Shown: positions 48,104 to 49,360 of the stretch, in pieces | How positions within the stretch are numbered: position 1 is the stretch's first letter | Layout of the letters: each line of letters opens with the position of its first letter | Assembly (NCBI GenBank): GCA_944393045.1 | Contig: CALXYT010000011.1 | Location: forward strand, 1 to 49,360 | Origin: an uncultured Succinivibrionaceae bacterium | GTDB lineage: Bacteria > Pseudomonadota > Gammaproteobacteria > Enterobacterales > Succinivibrionaceae | DNA: 49,360 nt | Direction: 5' to 3' | The notes under the pieces: model-generated | The model's input: the letters and a program-made list of their open reading frames with translations, nothing else | What the model was told of the DNA's origin: nothing | Database searches by the model: none | Translations under genes and position numbers: made by a program

Positions 48104-48323
48104 GTTAATTGTTATTTAGATAGATCTTTGATTCTCTCTTTGATTTTACTAATATCTTGTGAAGATTATGAGTACAAATTGTTATTTTTGTGGAGTTCGT
48201 ATAAATATTCATGCTTTATGATGCCAAACATTATTTTAGAGTCTTGGTATTTTGGGGGGATGATTACTTTAAGTCTAAAAATAAAGGCAGTACAAAAAGC
48301 AAACAATGTAAATAAAGGAGAAC

Positions 48324-48386
48324 GATAGTCTTACTAAATAATTTAGGATATGAAAAAAATGCAATTTTAGTAAATCACCGACTATC
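48324..48386. other. Long bulged hairpin (candidate structured RNA)
   Basis: GATAGTC (48324-48330) pairs with GACTATC (48380-48386), and the adjoining TTACTAAA (48331-48338) pairs with TTTAGTAA (48366-48373). This makes a 15-bp stem interrupted by a 6-base bulge (ATCACC) on one side only, with a 27-base loop. There is no T tract, so it is not a plain terminator. Confidence 0.4.
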
Positions 48387-48417
48387 AATTCTCCAGTATA
48401 GTGAAGATTTAATAAAA

Positions 48418-48466
48418 AACACCACAAAAATTAGAGTGTTGCCGACATAACTAAAGTGGTGGTGTT
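48418..48466 (-). terminator. csp terminator
   Basis: Arms AACACCAC (48418-48425) and GTGGTGTT (48459-48466); read on the minus strand the stem is followed by TTTTATT. It lies about 50 bases after the csp stop; the loop is long (33 bases). Confidence 0.55.
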
Positions 48467-48517
48467 TGTTATTAAAAGTTAAGTTTTCTCTTTTTACATA
48501 TTTAAAAGGAATATAAT

Positions 48518-48748
48518 TTAGGCAGCTTTTGCCAGCGAATCTTGAGCCACTAGCGCAATATTTTTTGCATGAAAGCCTTTATCACCTTGTTCTAACTCAA
48601 AAGTTACCTGCTGACCAGATTTTAAAGTCTTATAACCATCCATAACAATTGCACTATAATGCGCAAAAATATCATCAATATTATTTTCGGTAGTAATAAA
48701 ACCAAAACCCTTAGCATTATTAAACCATTTAACTGTACCGATAGTCAT
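48518..48748 (-). CDS. Cold-shock domain protein (CspA family)
   Basis: 76 residues from ATG 48748, which has GAGGGAG upstream and gives the family start IGTVKWFNNAKGFGFI. The RNP1 motif is KGFGFI; RNP2 is DIFAHYSAI. Both are intact; RNP2 has Ile-Phe-Ala-His-Tyr, slightly off the usual Val-Phe-Val-His-Phe. The tail ends in Ala-rich DSLAKAA. Binds single-stranded RNA or DNA and melts structures. A sigma-54-like site precedes it. Confidence 0.93.
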   Translation of the reverse strand: MTIGTVKWFNNAKGFGFITTENNIDDIFAHYSAIVMDGYKTLKSGQQVTFELEQGDKGFHAKNIALVAQDSLAKAA

Positions 48749-48800
48749 AATTTTCTCCCTCATAGTTACTACTTAATTACCTGCGAGATTGCTTCACGCA

Positions 48801-48826
48801 TGTATATTTTTGCAAAGAGCGTGCCT
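48801..48826 (-). promoter_or_regulatory. csp promoter region, sigma-54-like plus sigma-70 -10
   Basis: Minus strand: AGGCAC (48821-48826), five bases, TTGC (48812-48815), one mismatch to the sigma-54 core at exact spacing; TATACA (48801-48806) just downstream could be a sigma-70 -10. The leader to the csp start would be about 50 bases. Which polymerase uses it is not settled by sequence. Confidence 0.4.
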
Positions 48827-49204
48827 AAAATAAAAACTTATTGGTAATTGAAGAAGTTTTTCCTAAAATCTTGCGGATTTTTAGTAAATTTCTGAAAAAA
48901 TGTAGCACTTAAAAAATTGCAAAATCTTTCTTTAATCGTGAATTTAAATAAAAATAATTAGAAGATTTATTTAGTGATGTATTATTTTTCTATAAAGATT
49001 TATATATTTTTAGAGGTTTTGGGATTTTTAGAAAAAGAAATTTACCAGAAATTTTAAAATTAAGCCTGTTCTTTGCAAGATACTTTTTAAGAGTAAAAAA
49101 CTTAAACCATGGTTTTGGTAGTAGGAAAGAATTTTAAAAAAAGTGGTACGTTTTGGGAAGGAAAGGGAGTAATTGAGCTTTTTTGGTGCAAACACGCACT
49201 GTTT

Positions 49205-49244
49205 TAAAAAAATATGCACTTAACCATAATAGTAAAGTGCATAT
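49205..49244 (-). terminator. Minus-strand intrinsic terminator
   Basis: Perfect 10-base arms ATATGCACTT (49212-49221) and AAGTGCATAT (49235-49244). On the minus strand the stem is followed by seven T, so it stops transcripts coming from the right, outside the window. Confidence 0.65.
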
Positions 49245-49286
49245 CGGAAAGGTGGTAAAATAAAAGTGTGCAGTCTGGTAGTTAAT

Positions 49287-49360
49287 GACATACTCCCCAC
49301 GCATAAATGCGGGGGGTTCTAGTATCAACAAATCTAGCCTACTTTTGTAGGTCTTACAAA
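49287..49360 (-). mobile_element. IS200/IS605-type element end (partial)
   Basis: CCCC-A-CGCA (49295-49303) pairs with TGCG-GGGG (49308-49315) around TAAA, a hairpin typical of IS200/IS605 right ends and of the 3' end of omega-RNA. A second stem CCTAC (49338-49342)/GTAGG (49347-49351) lies inside. On the minus strand the order is stem, CCCC-rich hairpin, then GGGGAGTATGTCA at the boundary, so tnpB would lie beyond 49360 on the minus strand. The transposase itself is not in the window. Confidence 0.55.

Larger units (their letters stand above)
48104..48517. other. Intergenic region, MoxR operon to csp
   Basis: No convincing gene. It carries a bulged hairpin at 48324-48386 and the csp terminator at 48418-48466. 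A 66-codon open frame on the plus strand at 48128-48328 lacks a good ribosome site and family features, so I do not call it. Confidence 0.5.
48749..49360. other. Right flank, gene-free up to transposon end
   Basis: About 600 bases of very AT-rich DNA. It contains the csp leader and promoter candidates, a minus-strand terminator at 49205-49244, and the IS200/IS605-like end from about 49287. No protein-coding gene was recognised; short open frames on the minus strand (49028-49331) have no family features. Confidence 0.5.

Noticed and set aside
48128-48328. 66-codon plus-strand frame beside MoxR
   Set aside because: No ribosome site or family feature; AT-rich chance frame.
49028-49331. Two overlapping 63-65 codon minus-strand frames at the right edge
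   Set aside because: Phe/Leu/Lys-rich, no ribosome site, and they cross a terminator and a transposon end.
1-49360. CRISPR arrays, rRNA or tRNA genes
   Set aside because: No regularly spaced repeats and no cloverleaf or rRNA signature were seen while reading both strands.

Overview
The window is mostly the AT-rich chromosome of a motile, Gram-negative gammaproteobacterium. I infer a gut-type anaerobe near Aeromonadales/Succinivibrionaceae. The evidence is an E. coli-type 67K SppA, PpnN, AnmK, periplasmic and lipoprotein signal sequences, a MoxR/DUF58/TgpA operon and a Vibrio/Pseudomonas-like fliE-to-fliR order with a sigma-54 promoter. The genus is inference. No rRNA, tRNA or CRISPR array was seen.

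Left 9.8 kb (about 100-9862): a GC-richer integrated element placed at the 3' end of guaA. The last codons of guaA (9862-9874) recur with one mismatch at 104-116, which I read as the attachment-site repeats. Next to guaA lie a divergent XRE regulator, an excisionase and a tyrosine integrase broken by two stops and two frameshifts. Leftward runs one long overlapping defence operon: half-size hsdS (frameshifted), hsdM (frameshifted), a CD-NTase (CBASS cyclase), an S-4TM pore-like effector, a second hsdS (frameshifts, stop, deletion), a YgjP-type metalloprotease and an Mrr-like nuclease. No hsdR is present. The restriction-modification and integration genes are decayed, but the two-gene CBASS-like cassette, the protease and the Mrr-like gene are open.

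9862-27.2 kb: housekeeping and nutrition. guaBA (minus strand, with a terminator-like hairpin between the two genes) makes GMP. sppA diverges from it. A six-gene operon (binding protein, cytosolic alkaline-phosphatase-superfamily hydrolase, two permeases, ATPase, HAD phosphatase) looks like import plus dephosphorylation of an organophosphate. Two tandem GH13 amylase-like lipoproteins, anmK (minus) and tyrS follow.

27.4-40.8 kb: flagellar operon fliEFGHIJKLMNOPQR behind a near-perfect sigma-54 promoter, closed by a terminator directly after fliR. It encodes the MS ring, switch, export ATPase complex, hook-length ruler, stator-associated FliL and export-gate proteins.

40.8-49.4 kb (minus strand): ppnN, translationally coupled to a GGDEF protein with a degenerate catalytic motif; a possible 23-residue membrane peptide; the TgpA-like transglutaminase, DUF58 and MoxR operon; a cold-shock protein; and, at the extreme right, the terminal hairpins of an IS200/IS605-type element whose tnpB would lie outside the window.
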